A stretch of 64,000 nt of DNA. Origin: Planctobacterium marinum. Lineage in GTDB: Bacteria > Pseudomonadota > Gammaproteobacteria > Enterobacterales > Alteromonadaceae. Shown one piece after another: positions 18,517 through 27,974 of this stretch (position 1 is its first letter; each line of letters starts with the position of its first letter). The translations under genes and the position numbers were made by a program. The notes below the pieces were generated by a model. It was not told the origin of the DNA, did no database searches, and saw only the letters and a program-made list of their open reading frames with translations. The DNA is taken from the NCBI RefSeq assembly GCF_020687805.1, contig NZ_JAJEWQ010000004.1, positions 434,001 to 498,000 on the forward strand, written 5' to 3'.

Positions 18517-19976
18517 TCTTCCTCAGGGTAAAAACAACGCTCCACCGCTTCGGTGTCAGACAGTTTGCTGATGATAAACAGGTGGTCGCCCTTTTTCAGT
18601 TTGGTACTGCCTTTGGGAATTAAGGTGGTTTTTTTGCGGGCAATGATGGCCACTACGGCGTAGTCCGGTAGGTCCAGTTCACGGATGGTTTTGTTAACCG
18701 CTATAGAACGTGCTGACAGCTCAATTTCAATGAGCTCTCTTTGACTTTTTGCAATATTAACAATTTCTAAGGTATTCGAAGAACGGGTTTCATTTTCCAG
18801 CACCAGGCCTAATTTTCGTGCGGCAAAAGGCAAGGTAGAACCTTGCAGTAGGGTGGATATCAGAACGATAAAAAATACCACATTGAAGATCAGTTCGGCG
18901 TAAGGCATTCCGAAAATTAGCGGGAAAATGGCCAGAATGATAGGTACTGAGCCGCGCAATCCTACCCAGGAAATTAGCAGGGACGCCTTGAACGAGAAAC
19001 GGGTAAGTAACAGTATCGGCATCACCACCAGTGGTCGTGCAATAAAAATCAGGACACAGGCGATCAGTAGCCCTTCTTTCCAGTGAATAAATAGTTCTGT
19101 GGGTGTGACCAGTAAACCGAGAATAACGAACATGGCGATTTGCCCTAACCAGGCCAGGCCGTCCAGAAAGACAAAAGTGTTGCGTTGATAGGCAAAGCGA
19201 CTGTTACCTACAATGACACCGGTAATAAAGGTCGCTAAAAAGCCGCTGCCATTCAGGTTGGCCGCGACACCAAAGGCCAGTAACCCAAACAGCATAACAA
19301 ATACCGGATACAAACCGGTGGCCATCAGGGTAACTCGTCGACATAACCACACGGCAATACCTCCTACAGCAAGCCCCACCAACGCTCCCACACCCATCTG
19401 ACTGCTGAACAACAGCAACAGATCTTCTGGCTGGGTTGTGGTGTCCTGAATAAGCGTAATCAGCCCAATCGTGAGAAATATTGCCATCGGATCGTTTGAA
19501 GCGCTTTCCAGCTCCAAAGTGGATTTGAGTTTAGAGGGGATGCTGATCCCGGCATTGCGCAATACCGAAAAAACCGCGGCTGCGTCAGTAGAGCCCACAA
19601 TGGCACCGAGCAGCAAGCCTTTGTATAGCGGTAAATCCAGGATATAGGTGGCTGCCAACCCGGTGAGGGCCGCAGTGCCAATCACCCCTATCGTCGCCAG
19701 CAATGCGGCTGGTTTCCAGGCCTGTTCAATCGATTTTTTTGAGGTCTGTAAGCCACCATCAAACAGGATCAGAATAAGGGCTAACGTACCAATGGCGTGA
19801 GCTGCATCGGCATTGTCAAAAAGAATACGACCGATCCCATCTTCGCCTGCCAGCATGCCGACGCCGAGAAATAATACTAAAACCGGGACCCCAAAGCGCG
19901 GTGATAATTTACTTGCCAACACACCAATAATAGCGAGTACGGCACTGAGTAAAATAATGTGATCAACTGCGAACAT
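18513..19976 (-). CDS. nhaP2: K+(Na+)/H+ antiporter, NhaP2/CvrA type
   Basis: Inner-membrane CPA1 antiporter. The 487-residue protein has about 12 hydrophobic helices (IILLSAVLAIIGVLASKL onwards) with the ion-pathway region GAIVGSTDAAAVFSVL and ELESASNDPMAIFLT, where the ND pair is the ion-binding motif of CPA1 members. The C-terminal 90 residues form a cytosolic RCK_C (TrkA-C) domain ending KLKKGDHLFIISKL. The family is thought to protect against potassium or alkali stress. It lies just upstream of nothing co-directional except the secDF gene 20 bp before it, so the two may share a transcript. Confidence 0.88.
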   Translation of the reverse strand: MFAVDHIILLSAVLAIIGVLASKLSPRFGVPVLVLFLGVGMLAGEDGIGRILFDNADAAHAIGTLALILILFDGGLQTSKKSIEQAWKPAALLATIGVIGTAALTGLAATYILDLPLYKGLLLGAIVGSTDAAAVFSVLRNAGISIPSKLKSTLELESASNDPMAIFLTIGLITLIQDTTTQPEDLLLLFSSQMGVGALVGLAVGGIAVWLCRRVTLMATGLYPVFVMLFGLLAFGVAANLNGSGFLATFITGVIVGNSRFAYQRNTFVFLDGLAWLGQIAMFVILGLLVTPTELFIHWKEGLLIACVLIFIARPLVVMPILLLTRFSFKASLLISWVGLRGSVPIILAIFPLIFGMPYAELIFNVVFFIVLISTLLQGSTLPFAARKLGLVLENETRSSNTLEIVNIAKSQRELIEIELSARSIAVNKTIRELDLPDYAVVAIIARKKTTLIPKGSTKLKKGDHLFIISKLSDTEAVERCFYPEED

Positions 19977-19995
19977 TTTGGGGTCCTTTTTCAGA

Positions 19996-22539
19996 TTAAG
20001 GCATGTGTGCCAACGAAGCCTTGATTTCTTCGGCTGTGGGCTTCAACTGCGCTTTACCTTGTTGTTCTCGTCTTGTTCCCAGCCAGTAAAGTAATCCTGA
20101 GGTGATGAATAATGTTGAGGACGTTCCAATCACTACCGCAAATGCCATAGGCACGGCAAAACTCTCGACGGCATCACCACCAAAAAAGGCCATGGGAAGC
20201 AACACTAATAGTGTGGTCATTGAGGTAAATAGGGTTCTGCTCAATGTGCTGTTAATGGCATTGTTGATGATATTGTTTAACGGTTTGGTTGCATCTATTC
20301 TCAGAAGCTCCCGGATACGGTCAAGTACCACAACTTTGTCATTTATCGAGTAACCGATCAGCGCCAATAACGCGGCAACTGCCGTCAGGTTAAATTCAAT
20401 CCCTGTCAGGGCGAAAAAACCAATGGTTTTCGTTAAATCTAACATCACAGTCAAAAGTGCCGCTGTGGCAAAGTGCGCTTCGAATCGGGCCCAGAGGTAT
20501 ACTAGCATACCTGCACCGGCGATCAGCAATGCCAGAATGGAAAGCTCAGCAAAATTACCGCTGACTTTTGGGCCCACCATATCCACCTTATCAAAGCGCA
20601 CCTGGCTGTCAGCCTGGGCGATGGCACTTTTTAACTGCTCGATGTGATTGCTGTTGTGGCTTGCAGGATTGTCGGCATCGGTGGAGCTTATAACCGGAGC
20701 CCTGAGCAGGTAATGGTGCGCGCTGCCATATTCCTGAATGGCCACCTGTTCAAAGCCATTACTGCGAATCACGTCTCGCAAAGCTTCCGTTGATAATTGT
20801 GGTGACGTCAGTTCGATCATAGTGCCACCAGTAAAATCAACGCCGTAATGCAACCCCGGTCTGGCAAACAAACCCACTGACAGCAAAGTTAACAGCAGCG
20901 ACACCAGCAGCGCCATTTTGCGCTCCGCCAAAAAGTTAATACCGCGCAGTTTGTCACTTAGCCTTAACAACGGTGACGAAAAGGTCAGGGATGAACGGTC
21001 CCGCTGGTCAACTCTTCTGAATTGCACTGCACGCAACATCATCATTTTTGTAAGCGCAACTGCCGTAAATACCGAGGTAATCAAGCCTAATGCAATGGTG
21101 ATGGCAAAGCCCTTTACCGGTCCGCTGCCAAACATAAATAGCAAACTTACAGCAATCAGGGTAGTAAAGTTAGAATCTACAATGGTTGCAAACGCTTTGT
21201 TGAATCCTACTTCAATGGCGCTTGTGGCAGGCCGTCCGTTTCGGCTTTCTTCCCTGATCCGTTCATTGATCAGAATGTTAGCATCTACTGCCATACCCAT
21301 AGTCAGAATTAATCCCGCAATACCCGGCAGGGTTAATGTGGCACCGAATAAGGTGAGGGCCCCAAACACCAATGCGATATTAATACACAAGGCAAAACTG
21401 GCAATCGCGCCCCAACGGCCGTATATCGCCACCATAAAAACCAGCACCAGCAGCGCGCCTGCCACACCGGTTTCAATACCGGCCTGAATGGCATCACTAC
21501 CGAGATCGGGACCTACAGTGCGCTCCTCAATGACGGTAAGTGGTACAGGTAATGCTCCGGTTCGCAGCATCAGCGCAACGTTAGATGCTTCCGGTAACGT
21601 GAAGTTTCCGGTAATTTCGCCTCTGCCTCCGGGGATTGGACTATTGATCACCGGGGCGGTGACCACTTTATCATCCAATACAATGGCCAGTGCCCGGCCA
21701 ATGTTGTCGCGCGTCATCATAGCGAATTGCTTTGCCCCCGCACTATCCAGGCGGAAAGTAACAACCGGTTGCCCGGTTTCGCTGCTCAAGGTCCCGGCGG
21801 CATCAACGATGTGTTCGCCTTCCAGGGCGATTTTTTGTTCCAGCTGATAGAGGTGACCACTGTCATCAGGCTTTACCATCGTCTGCCCGGATTGATTGTT
21901 AACGACCCAATGAAAACTCATTTGTGCAGTAGTACCCAGCAGTTCTTTGACCTGGGTTGGGTCTGATACCCCGGGCATTTGGACTAAAATAGCATCACTG
22001 CCCTGCAGGGTGACATTGGGTTCATTGAGTCCTGTTTCGTTGAGGCGCTTTCGCACCACTTCGACACTGCGGCCCAGTGCATCTTTTAACAGCTTGCTGG
22101 TGTACAGTTCACTGAGCTGAACAGTAACTTTCGCCTGCTCTATATCAATTTGCAAAGCGCTGCTTCCCGAGGGTTGCGCAGAAACCGAAAAGGCTATTTC
22201 TCTTACTTTGCGCGCATCTTCCTTATGGCGTAGTACAAAACTCATTTCGCCTTTGCCAGAAGCCGGTTTACGGGTATATCGGATATTTTGCTGACGTAGT
22301 TCGCCCATTAAATCTTCGCTAAAGCTGCTCAGCTGCTTTTCAAAAAGAGCCTCGGTATCCGCCACAAGTAACAGGTGCGAGCCACCTTGTAAATCCAGAC
22401 CAAGGGAAAGCGTATTGGTGCTATACCATTCGGGTAATTGCTGTTTTATGTTGTGTGGCAATAGGTTCGGTGCTGCACTGAGTAATCCCAGCAATACGAT
22501 CAGCAAATACACTAAGCCACGAACTGAAAATCGTGTCAT
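19996..22539 (-). CDS. secDF: SecD-SecF fusion protein
   Basis: One 847-residue polypeptide combining both accessory subunits of the Sec translocon, which use the proton gradient to pull exported proteins. SecD half: first helix GLVYLLIVLLGLLS, then LGLDLQGGSHLLLVAD, P1 periplasmic domain and the GIAGLILTMGMAVDANILI segment with the key Asp. SecF half: GLHYGVDFTGGTMIEL and LALIGYSINDKVVVLDRIRE. Start ATG at 22539 (MTRFSVRG) is preferred over a start 20 codons upstream. No yajC gene precedes it; instead a small secreted protein does. Such fusions in gammaproteobacteria are usually a second set beside separate secD and secF, which cannot be checked here. Confidence 0.9.
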   Translation of the reverse strand: MTRFSVRGLVYLLIVLLGLLSAAPNLLPHNIKQQLPEWYSTNTLSLGLDLQGGSHLLLVADTEALFEKQLSSFSEDLMGELRQQNIRYTRKPASGKGEMSFVLRHKEDARKVREIAFSVSAQPSGSSALQIDIEQAKVTVQLSELYTSKLLKDALGRSVEVVRKRLNETGLNEPNVTLQGSDAILVQMPGVSDPTQVKELLGTTAQMSFHWVVNNQSGQTMVKPDDSGHLYQLEQKIALEGEHIVDAAGTLSSETGQPVVTFRLDSAGAKQFAMMTRDNIGRALAIVLDDKVVTAPVINSPIPGGRGEITGNFTLPEASNVALMLRTGALPVPLTVIEERTVGPDLGSDAIQAGIETGVAGALLVLVFMVAIYGRWGAIASFALCINIALVFGALTLFGATLTLPGIAGLILTMGMAVDANILINERIREESRNGRPATSAIEVGFNKAFATIVDSNFTTLIAVSLLFMFGSGPVKGFAITIALGLITSVFTAVALTKMMMLRAVQFRRVDQRDRSSLTFSSPLLRLSDKLRGINFLAERKMALLVSLLLTLLSVGLFARPGLHYGVDFTGGTMIELTSPQLSTEALRDVIRSNGFEQVAIQEYGSAHHYLLRAPVISSTDADNPASHNSNHIEQLKSAIAQADSQVRFDKVDMVGPKVSGNFAELSILALLIAGAGMLVYLWARFEAHFATAALLTVMLDLTKTIGFFALTGIEFNLTAVAALLALIGYSINDKVVVLDRIRELLRIDATKPLNNIINNAINSTLSRTLFTSMTTLLVLLPMAFFGGDAVESFAVPMAFAVVIGTSSTLFITSGLLYWLGTRREQQGKAQLKPTAEEIKASLAHMP

Positions 22540-22612
22540 TTTTAAATTCCTGAAATAAATAAAATACAAGGCAAAGGGCGCTTTAATTCGCCGAATCACC
22601 GTTTGAATCTGT

Positions 22613-22984
22613 TTAGGTCAGGATGAGGGGAGGGCCTCTTGGGTTGTGGCGATAGAGTGGGGCAACATTGAGGGCCGTGACCTGCAAAAGTGCGTCATGG
22701 ACACTAAACCTTTCAGAAATTACCGGGGAATTGTTGGGCAATGCGACCTTGGAGTCGTCGTCACCGTCATTGCTATCAAGCCTGGTGCTATTTAAGCGTA
22801 ATGTGTACTGATTGCCAGAGTAACTGAATTGAGCATAGGGTGAATCTTCGGTAACCTCGGCCTGATTAGCCACCTGACCGGTCTGAAAACTGGCGCTAAA
22901 CACCATGCACAACAATACCCACACCAAAAATTGTGGCGCGTGCGAAGTTAACCTGTTTAAGGAATTAGCGCTTCTCAAAAGCAA
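22613..22984 (-). CDS. Small exported protein of unknown function
   Basis: A 123-residue protein with an N-terminal hydrophobic stretch FLVWVLLCMVFSASF (signal peptide or anchor) and a short polar mature part containing an acidic cluster SNDGDDDSK and a C-terminal HNPRGPPLILT. Not recognised. It ends 74 bp before the SecDF fusion on the same strand and is probably co-transcribed with it, which suggests a role linked to export or simply a shared promoter. Confidence 0.55.
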   Translation of the reverse strand: MLLRSANSLNRLTSHAPQFLVWVLLCMVFSASFQTGQVANQAEVTEDSPYAQFSYSGNQYTLRLNSTRLDSNDGDDDSKVALPNNSPVISERFSVHDALLQVTALNVAPLYRHNPRGPPLILT

Positions 22985-23063
22985 GTCTGCTCTGGGTTAA
23001 ACAATAGATTCAGCTCAATGGGTGCAAGATACCCAATGTGGGGTGTATTGTAAATTAATCAAG

Positions 23064-23627
23064 TTACATAGACTTGTATTGGGTCGGTCCTATCAATTTG
23101 TTGAACTGCTTTTTGTCGAAACGATAGCAATACCATGGCTCTGGTTTGCCGGTAATATTGGATATCACTTCATGGCTATAGGTAGCGCCGAGTTTTTCGG
23201 TGGCCTTTTGTGAGCGGATGTTGAGTGGTGCAATATGAAACCATACAACATCAAAGAATTGATAGGCATAAGACATCATCAACTGTTTGACTTTGAAGTT
23301 GGTATTGCCGCCCCAATGCTTTCGAACAATAAAGGTAAATCCGATGGAGATGTCGTCATCATCTTCATAGAAATAGTACCTGGATGTGCCGATTATTTCA
23401 TCGTCATTCGTATTGTCGGTGATAACTATTGTGGCATTGGAAGCGATGGCTTTGTCGAACCAGCGTTGAAATACCGATTTTTCGTGGCGATCTTTGCTTG
23501 GGTGTCCTTCCCAGATCTTTTTATCCGATGCGCATTGATAAAGTTCGTCAAAGTCGTTTACTCGCAACGGGCGAATGGAGAAGGTATCTCCCTTCAAATG
23601 AGGCTGAAAATTGAATTTACCATTCAT
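23064..23627 (-). CDS. GNAT-family N-acetyltransferase (RimJ/RimL type)
   Basis: A 187-residue acetyltransferase. It has FSIRPLRVNDFDELYQCA at the N-terminus, the beta4 strand SIGFTFIVRKHWGGN of the acetyl-CoA motif A, and the RSQKATEKLGATY signature typical of RimJ/RimL-like enzymes. The acceptor is unknown. It is the last gene of the ECF-sigma-led run of minus-strand genes and its ATG lies 12 bp after the preceding small gene. Confidence 0.85.
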   Translation of the reverse strand: MNGKFNFQPHLKGDTFSIRPLRVNDFDELYQCASDKKIWEGHPSKDRHEKSVFQRWFDKAIASNATIVITDNTNDDEIIGTSRYYFYEDDDDISIGFTFIVRKHWGGNTNFKVKQLMMSYAYQFFDVVWFHIAPLNIRSQKATEKLGATYSHEVISNITGKPEPWYCYRFDKKQFNKLIGPTQYKSM

Positions 23628-23639
23628 GGGAGGTAACCC

Positions 23640-23942
23640 TTACGCATTATTTTTTCGCTCATAATCGACGAAAAGTTTTTTGGTGTATTCTAAAACATGC
23701 CATTGTCCGATGAAACCGGCAAGAAACGGCTTGTCTTCACTTCGGGAAGAATATGCTGTTTGGGTGCAGTTTACGTTATCTTCCTCCACTAAATATGCGG
23801 CAAACTGGCCGGCATCCGTTGTTAGTTGATTCATGATGGCCTGCCAGCTTGTGTGGGAAACTGACTCCCTGAGTGCAGGTCTTACAGTAACGCTTTGATA
23901 ACGTCCGGTTTCAGGATCTGACCAAAGCTTTATTCTGGTCAA
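23640..23942 (-). CDS. Hypothetical protein in the ECF42 cluster
   Basis: A 100-residue soluble protein starting MTRIKLWSDPETGRYQSV. No motif recognised and no signal or membrane segment. It is spaced 8 bp from the NTF2-like gene before it and 12 bp from the acetyltransferase after it, so it is very likely a real member of the operon. Confidence 0.6.
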   Translation of the reverse strand: MTRIKLWSDPETGRYQSVTVRPALRESVSHTSWQAIMNQLTTDAGQFAAYLVEEDNVNCTQTAYSSRSEDKPFLAGFIGQWHVLEYTKKLFVDYERKNNA

Positions 23943-23950
23943 TACTTCCT

Positions 23951-24328
23951 TTAAGTTTTGATACAGTAAGAGGTAATCGCCTTTATCTTCACGTTTTTTG
24001 CTCCATGAAAACGATAAAAGTCGGCGAATGAGTATTGCTGGCCATCTGGCATTTTTAAAATACCATTTGCAGCCCCTTCTTTACCATGTGACAAAACCTG
24101 GCAGAGGGTTAATTCAGCTACGTTTTCACACTTTAACTTTTCAAGTTGTTCAATAAATTGGCTTTTTCCTACCAGGTGTCTGTCACCCATGATATTCCAT
24201 TCGATATCATCTGTTACATGTTCTGTTAAAAACTCGATATCAGCCTTTGCAAAGGCAATATTGAATTGCGTTAAAAGAGCCATTTTAGGTGAGTTACCAC
24301 AATTGGGTGTTGAAACAATCTTTGTCAT
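23951..24328 (-). CDS. SnoaL/NTF2-like domain protein
   Basis: A 125-residue protein of the SnoaL-like NTF2 superfamily, a cone-shaped fold used by small isomerases, cyclases and stress proteins. The pattern LTQFNIAFAKADIEFLTEHV followed by TDDIEWNIMGDRHLVGKSQF and a late FADFYRFHG is typical. Members travelling with ECF sigma factors are common. No catalytic role can be read. Same operon as its neighbours. Confidence 0.7.
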   Translation of the reverse strand: MTKIVSTPNCGNSPKMALLTQFNIAFAKADIEFLTEHVTDDIEWNIMGDRHLVGKSQFIEQLEKLKCENVAELTLCQVLSHGKEGAANGILKMPDGQQYSFADFYRFHGAKNVKIKAITSYCIKT

Positions 24329-24346
24329 ATTATTTACAATTTCGTC

Positions 24347-24826
24347 TTACTTAAGCGCAGAATTTAATGCTGCTATATCGATCTTTTTCATGTTCATCAT
24401 AGCTTCGAAAGCTTGTTTGGCTTTCACCAGATCTTTACTGGTTGTTAAATCGAGTAGTCTTTTCGGAATGATTTGCCACGAAAATCCCCAGCGGTCTTTG
24501 CACCAACCACATGCGCTTTCGCTGCCACCATTGTCAATAATCCTATGCCAATAATGATCTGTCTCCTGCTGGTCATTGGTCACCAGCATAAAGCTTACCG
24601 CTTCATTAGGTTTGAAGTATTCCCCACCATTTAAGCCAATGAACTTACGTCCCAATATAGTGAACTCAACGGTTAGCTCACTACCTGTTTGTCCACCACC
24701 TGGAATATCACAAGGCGCGGTATTTATTCGCTCAACATGGCTATCGGGAAACGTAGCGGCGTAAAACGCCGCGGCTTTACTGGCTTCACCATGATCAAAC
24801 CATACACAAGTTACTAGTTCTGTCAT
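24347..24826 (-). CDS. VOC-family protein (PhnB/3-demethylubiquinone methyltransferase-like fold)
   Basis: A 159-residue vicinal-oxygen-chelate protein: [29 protein letters not shown] opens the first beta-alpha-beta unit, GREFIGLNGG-like text (here [15 protein letters not shown]) and [19 protein letters not shown] close the second. The family names used in databases (PhnB, 3-dmu-9_3-mt) describe the fold, not a proven activity. Member of the ECF42 operon. Confidence 0.85.
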   Translation of the reverse strand: MTELVTCVWFDHGEASKAAAFYAATFPDSHVERINTAPCDIPGGGQTGSELTVEFTILGRKFIGLNGGEYFKPNEAVSFMLVTNDQQETDHYWHRIIDNGGSESACGWCKDRWGFSWQIIPKRLLDLTTSKDLVKAKQAFEAMMNMKKIDIAALNSALK

Positions 24827-24874
24827 AATTATCCTACTTTAGGGGTATTGATATTCGCCACATTCAATCATGCA

Positions 24875-25231
24875 CTAACCTTCAACCTTCTCAGGAAGTG
24901 GAAACAATGGCCTCACCTCTACTGTGCCTTTTTCCGCTGGGGGTAAACGGGCTGCTATTTCTAATGCTTCATCTAAATTTTCTACATCCACAATATAATA
25001 GCCACCGAGTTGCTCTGTGGTTTCAGCAAAGGGGCCGTCCGTGATTTGTCGCTTACCATCACGAACTCGTAAGCTGGTGGCTGTGGTAATTGAGTCCAAA
25101 GGGGCGGCAGAGACTAATTTTCCTTGCGCAGCGAGTTCTTCACTTATCCTCATAGATTTTTGGAAGCAGGATTGCATTTCTTCTTCCGTCCAACAATTTT
25201 CGTCACTGTAAATCAATAACATATATTGCAT
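24875..25231 (-). CDS. YCII/DGPF-domain protein
   Basis: A 118-residue protein starting MQYMLLIYSDENCW with the core TDGPFAETTEQLGGYYIVD; DGPF is the name-giving motif of the family. DGPF proteins are the standard partners of ECF42 sigma factors, and their biochemical role is unknown. A start 13 codons earlier is open but the second Met fits the family and the AAGGAG-like site (GGAGTAC region) in front of it. Confidence 0.88.
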   Translation of the reverse strand: MQYMLLIYSDENCWTEEEMQSCFQKSMRISEELAAQGKLVSAAPLDSITTATSLRVRDGKRQITDGPFAETTEQLGGYYIVDVENLDEALEIAARLPPAEKGTVEVRPLFPLPEKVEG

Positions 25232-25241
25232 TTTGTACTCC

Positions 25242-26114
25242 TTAATTATCTGCGGTATCGGGCGCTTCACCCGGTAACATTACCATCCAGGCGACGCCAA
25301 ATTGGTCAGTAACTTGGCCATAAAGTGGTGACCAAAAGGTTTCTGTTAAAGGCATATTGATTTGGCCATTTTTTGCCAGCGCATTAAAGACTCTATGAGC
25401 TTCGTCTGGATCATTTAGGGTTAACGCCAGACTAAAACCACTTATCTCGGTGCCATCACCACAGCCGTCCGAGGCGAATAATTTGATGTTAGCGATATTA
25501 AATTCGCAGTGCATGACTTTATCTTCAAAGCCTGGCGTTAATGCATCTTCTGGCAGCGGTTCGGGGCTGTCACTAAAGCGCATTAACATACTAATACTGG
25601 CACCTAAGTGCTCCTGGTAATAGTTGAGCGCTTCTTCGCAGCGACCAGAAAAAAACAGATAACTGTTCATAGTGGCTTGTTGCATACTGTTTTGCATCGT
25701 GACAGTGTCGCGCAGGCATTGTTCTTTTTCGGCAATTTCGCCAGTAGTATCCCAGTCGGCATAATCTTCCATGGAATAGAAAGGACGAATTTCTATATCC
25801 GAATCTTCTAACATGGGGTTAGGGCACTTTTTCACCCACTCGATGGCTTGTTCGATGGAATCGACATTCCATATCCAATAACCAGCTATCAGTTCATTAG
25901 TTTCAATAAAAGGCCCCTGGACTACTTCACGTTTGTTACCACTAAAGCGCACTCTAAAGCCTTGATTACTGGGTTTTAAACCGTCACCGGATTCCATGAT
26001 CCCCGCTTTTACCAGCGTTTCGTTGAACTCACCCATGGCATTCATGAGTTCTTGAGTAGGCGGAACCCCTGCTTCTGAGCTATCCGTTGCTTTGACTATT
26101 ACCATGACTTTCAT
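25242..26114 (-). CDS. Fusion of YCII/DGPF domain and VOC (PhnB-like) domain
   Basis: A 290-residue two-domain protein. Residues 1-120 are a DGPF-type domain (MKVMVIVKATDSSEAG; VVQGPFIETNELIAGYWIW, with QGPF instead of DGPF). Residues 145-285 are a VOC domain (MNSYLFFSGRCEEALNYYQEHLGASI; FGVAWMVMLPG). The same two folds also occur as separate genes just downstream, so this looks like a fusion of operon partners. First gene after the sigma factor. Confidence 0.85.
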   Translation of the reverse strand: MKVMVIVKATDSSEAGVPPTQELMNAMGEFNETLVKAGIMESGDGLKPSNQGFRVRFSGNKREVVQGPFIETNELIAGYWIWNVDSIEQAIEWVKKCPNPMLEDSDIEIRPFYSMEDYADWDTTGEIAEKEQCLRDTVTMQNSMQQATMNSYLFFSGRCEEALNYYQEHLGASISMLMRFSDSPEPLPEDALTPGFEDKVMHCEFNIANIKLFASDGCGDGTEISGFSLALTLNDPDEAHRVFNALAKNGQINMPLTETFWSPLYGQVTDQFGVAWMVMLPGEAPDTADN

Positions 26115-26222
26115 AAATTTTTCCTGTTGTAGTTAATGATTGTGTTTGTATTGATTAATCGAATGAACCAAAAGCTAATCGACAAGAAATGAAAATATTT
26201 TTAAAAAAATTATAAACGTGAA

Positions 26223-27470
26223 TTACTGGCTTTTTAGTTGCGCTAATTTTTGTACTAAAAAACGTTTTTCCGGGGCTTGTTTGACTAGCACTAATGCTTG
26301 CTCAAAGGCTGCAATGGCAGAAGAGATTTGACCTGAGCGGACAAGTAATTCGCCACGAGTCGAATGGAGTTTGTGATAGTCTTGCAATGCTCCACTGGCT
26401 AGTATGCTATCTATTATTTTGAGCCCGGCTTCTTCACCATCACGCATAGCAATCGCCACAGCTCGATTAAGCTCAACGACGGGAGATGGTTCTACTTGGA
26501 GTAAAAGGGAATACAGCCTAATGACCTGGTTCCAGTCTGTGATACCCGTTGATTTAGCGTATTCCGCGGCAATAGCGGCTTGTAGTGTGTAGCTGCCAAC
26601 CTGACCGTTGGTAAATGCTTGCTGGACTAGGGCCATGCCTTCATCAATATAGGTTTGCAGCCATAGGCTTCGATCCTGGTCTTCTAACAAGATAATATTA
26701 CCGTCGGCATCGGTACGGGCATACCGTCTGGATTCATGCAGCAACATTAAGGCTAACAGCCCCATAACTTCTGAGTCGGGCAATAACGATAAAACTAAGC
26801 GGGCAAGGCGAATAGCTTCATTAGACAGGTCGACACGTAACAGCGAGTCGCCATTTGACGCTGCATAGCCTTCGTTAAAGACTAAATAGATCACCAATAA
26901 AACCCCTTCGAGTCGCTCTGGCAATTCAGTAATCTCCGGAATAACAAAAGGTATTTTCGCTTTCTGAATTTTATTTTTCCCTCTGACAATACGTTGTGCC
27001 ATTGTAGAAGGCGATACCAGGTATGCGCTGGCAATTTCTTCTGTAGATAAGCCGCACACTTCACGTAAGGTCAAAGGGATTTGAATTTTCGGATCTATAG
27101 CCGGATGACAACATGTAAAGATCATACGCAATTGATCGTCTTCAATCTCTTGTGTGCTGACTTCGTGATTGTATTCTTCAAGCTCGTTGATTAATCGTTG
27201 CACGTCAGCTTCTAGTTCACTAAAACGTTTGTTGCGTCTGAAGGTATCTATGGCTTTAAAACGAGCAGTTGAGATTAACCAGGGGGTAGGGTTGGCCGGT
27301 ATTCCCTTATTACCCCAAGAATCGAGGGCGACTGAAAACGCTTCGTGCATGGCTTCTTCGGCTAGCTCAAAATCACCGAGCAAGCGCACTAACGTGGCAA
27401 GTACTTTACCAGATTGCTCTTTGTATAGCTGAGATAGCTGCTGATTAATTGCGGTATTTACTGGCTTCAA
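26223..27470 (-). CDS. ECF RNA polymerase sigma factor, ECF42 type with C-terminal TPR-like extension
   Basis: A 415-residue sigma factor. Residues 1-185 carry region 2 (LGDFELAEEAMHEAFSVALDSW) and region 4 (LREVCGLSTEEIASAYLVSPSTMAQRIVRGKNKI). The remaining 230 residues (from RLEGVLLVIYLVFNEGYAAS) form a helical extension with TPR-like repeats, the hallmark of ECF42. In studied cases ECF42 drives its own DGPF cluster without an anti-sigma factor, the extension being needed for activity. Here it leads the operon of DGPF, VOC, NTF2 and GNAT genes down to 23 kb. Confidence 0.9.
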   Translation of the reverse strand: MKPVNTAINQQLSQLYKEQSGKVLATLVRLLGDFELAEEAMHEAFSVALDSWGNKGIPANPTPWLISTARFKAIDTFRRNKRFSELEADVQRLINELEEYNHEVSTQEIEDDQLRMIFTCCHPAIDPKIQIPLTLREVCGLSTEEIASAYLVSPSTMAQRIVRGKNKIQKAKIPFVIPEITELPERLEGVLLVIYLVFNEGYAASNGDSLLRVDLSNEAIRLARLVLSLLPDSEVMGLLALMLLHESRRYARTDADGNIILLEDQDRSLWLQTYIDEGMALVQQAFTNGQVGSYTLQAAIAAEYAKSTGITDWNQVIRLYSLLLQVEPSPVVELNRAVAIAMRDGEEAGLKIIDSILASGALQDYHKLHSTRGELLVRSGQISSAIAAFEQALVLVKQAPEKRFLVQKLAQLKSQ

Positions 27471-27773
27471 TTTTGAGTGACAACTAAAAGGCCTGAGCTT
27501 ATTTGAGCAACTATCTACCCAACAATCAAGCAGTTGGTAAGCAGTAATATTGGGTTGGGGCGTAATACCAAGGTTCGGTTCTTTAGTCCGGCACCTTAAA
27601 AATTACCAAGGCCCAGATACAACACTATTTTGTCTGGGACAAAATAGGACCGCTTTAGCTGGCTTGCGAAGCAAGTGAGTATCAAGGACGATACGAACAA
27701 AACCCGCGCTTTTTTAATTTCCAGGCACAAATAAAACGACATAGCGTCGGTCTAATATGCTCTTGTAAAGAGA

Positions 27774-27901
27774 TGGCACCAGAGGCCGGAGCACGATTGT
27801 CTGGAACAATCGTCAACATGCATAGCATGGTCCGAAGGGTGAAATAGCTGGATGTATTTGATACCTGAACCGGCACAGTATTGCTACCGGCGGATTTTGA
27901 A
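27774..27901 (-). repeat. Interrupted tRNA-Leu 3' fragment (outermost attachment scar)
   Basis: Two pieces (27774-27790 and 27865-27901) together equal the 3' part of tRNA-Leu found intact at 62616-62670. They are split by about 74 bp of hairpin-rich DNA. It shares the variant AGTATTGCTACC with the other two fragments, whereas the intact tRNA has AGTGTTGCCACC, so the fragments derive from elements and not from recent copying of this tRNA. Confidence 0.8.
27791..27864 (+). repeat. Hairpin-rich MITE-like insert, copy 1
   Basis: Contains ACGATTGT/ACAATCGT and CATGC-ATA-GCATG stems followed by GGTCCGAAGGGTGA. The stretch AACATGCATAGCATGG is closely matched, on the other strand, at 62955-62976 (copy 2). 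Both copies interrupt tRNA-Leu-derived sequence. Confidence 0.6.
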
Positions 27902-27956
27902 AAACTTGTGTCTTTGTTAGTTTAATTAAATCAACAGGTTATAAATGCGAAAAGAG

Positions 27957-27974
27957 ACTTTGCAAATTCTTTGC
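27957..27974. repeat. TTTGC direct-repeat motif, att copy 1
   Basis: ACTTTGCAAATTCTTTGC, 55 bp to the right of the tRNA fragment. Closely related motifs follow every other copy of the tRNA fragment (32309, 35527, 62733). Candidate arm-type binding site of an integrase or excisionase. Confidence 0.55.
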
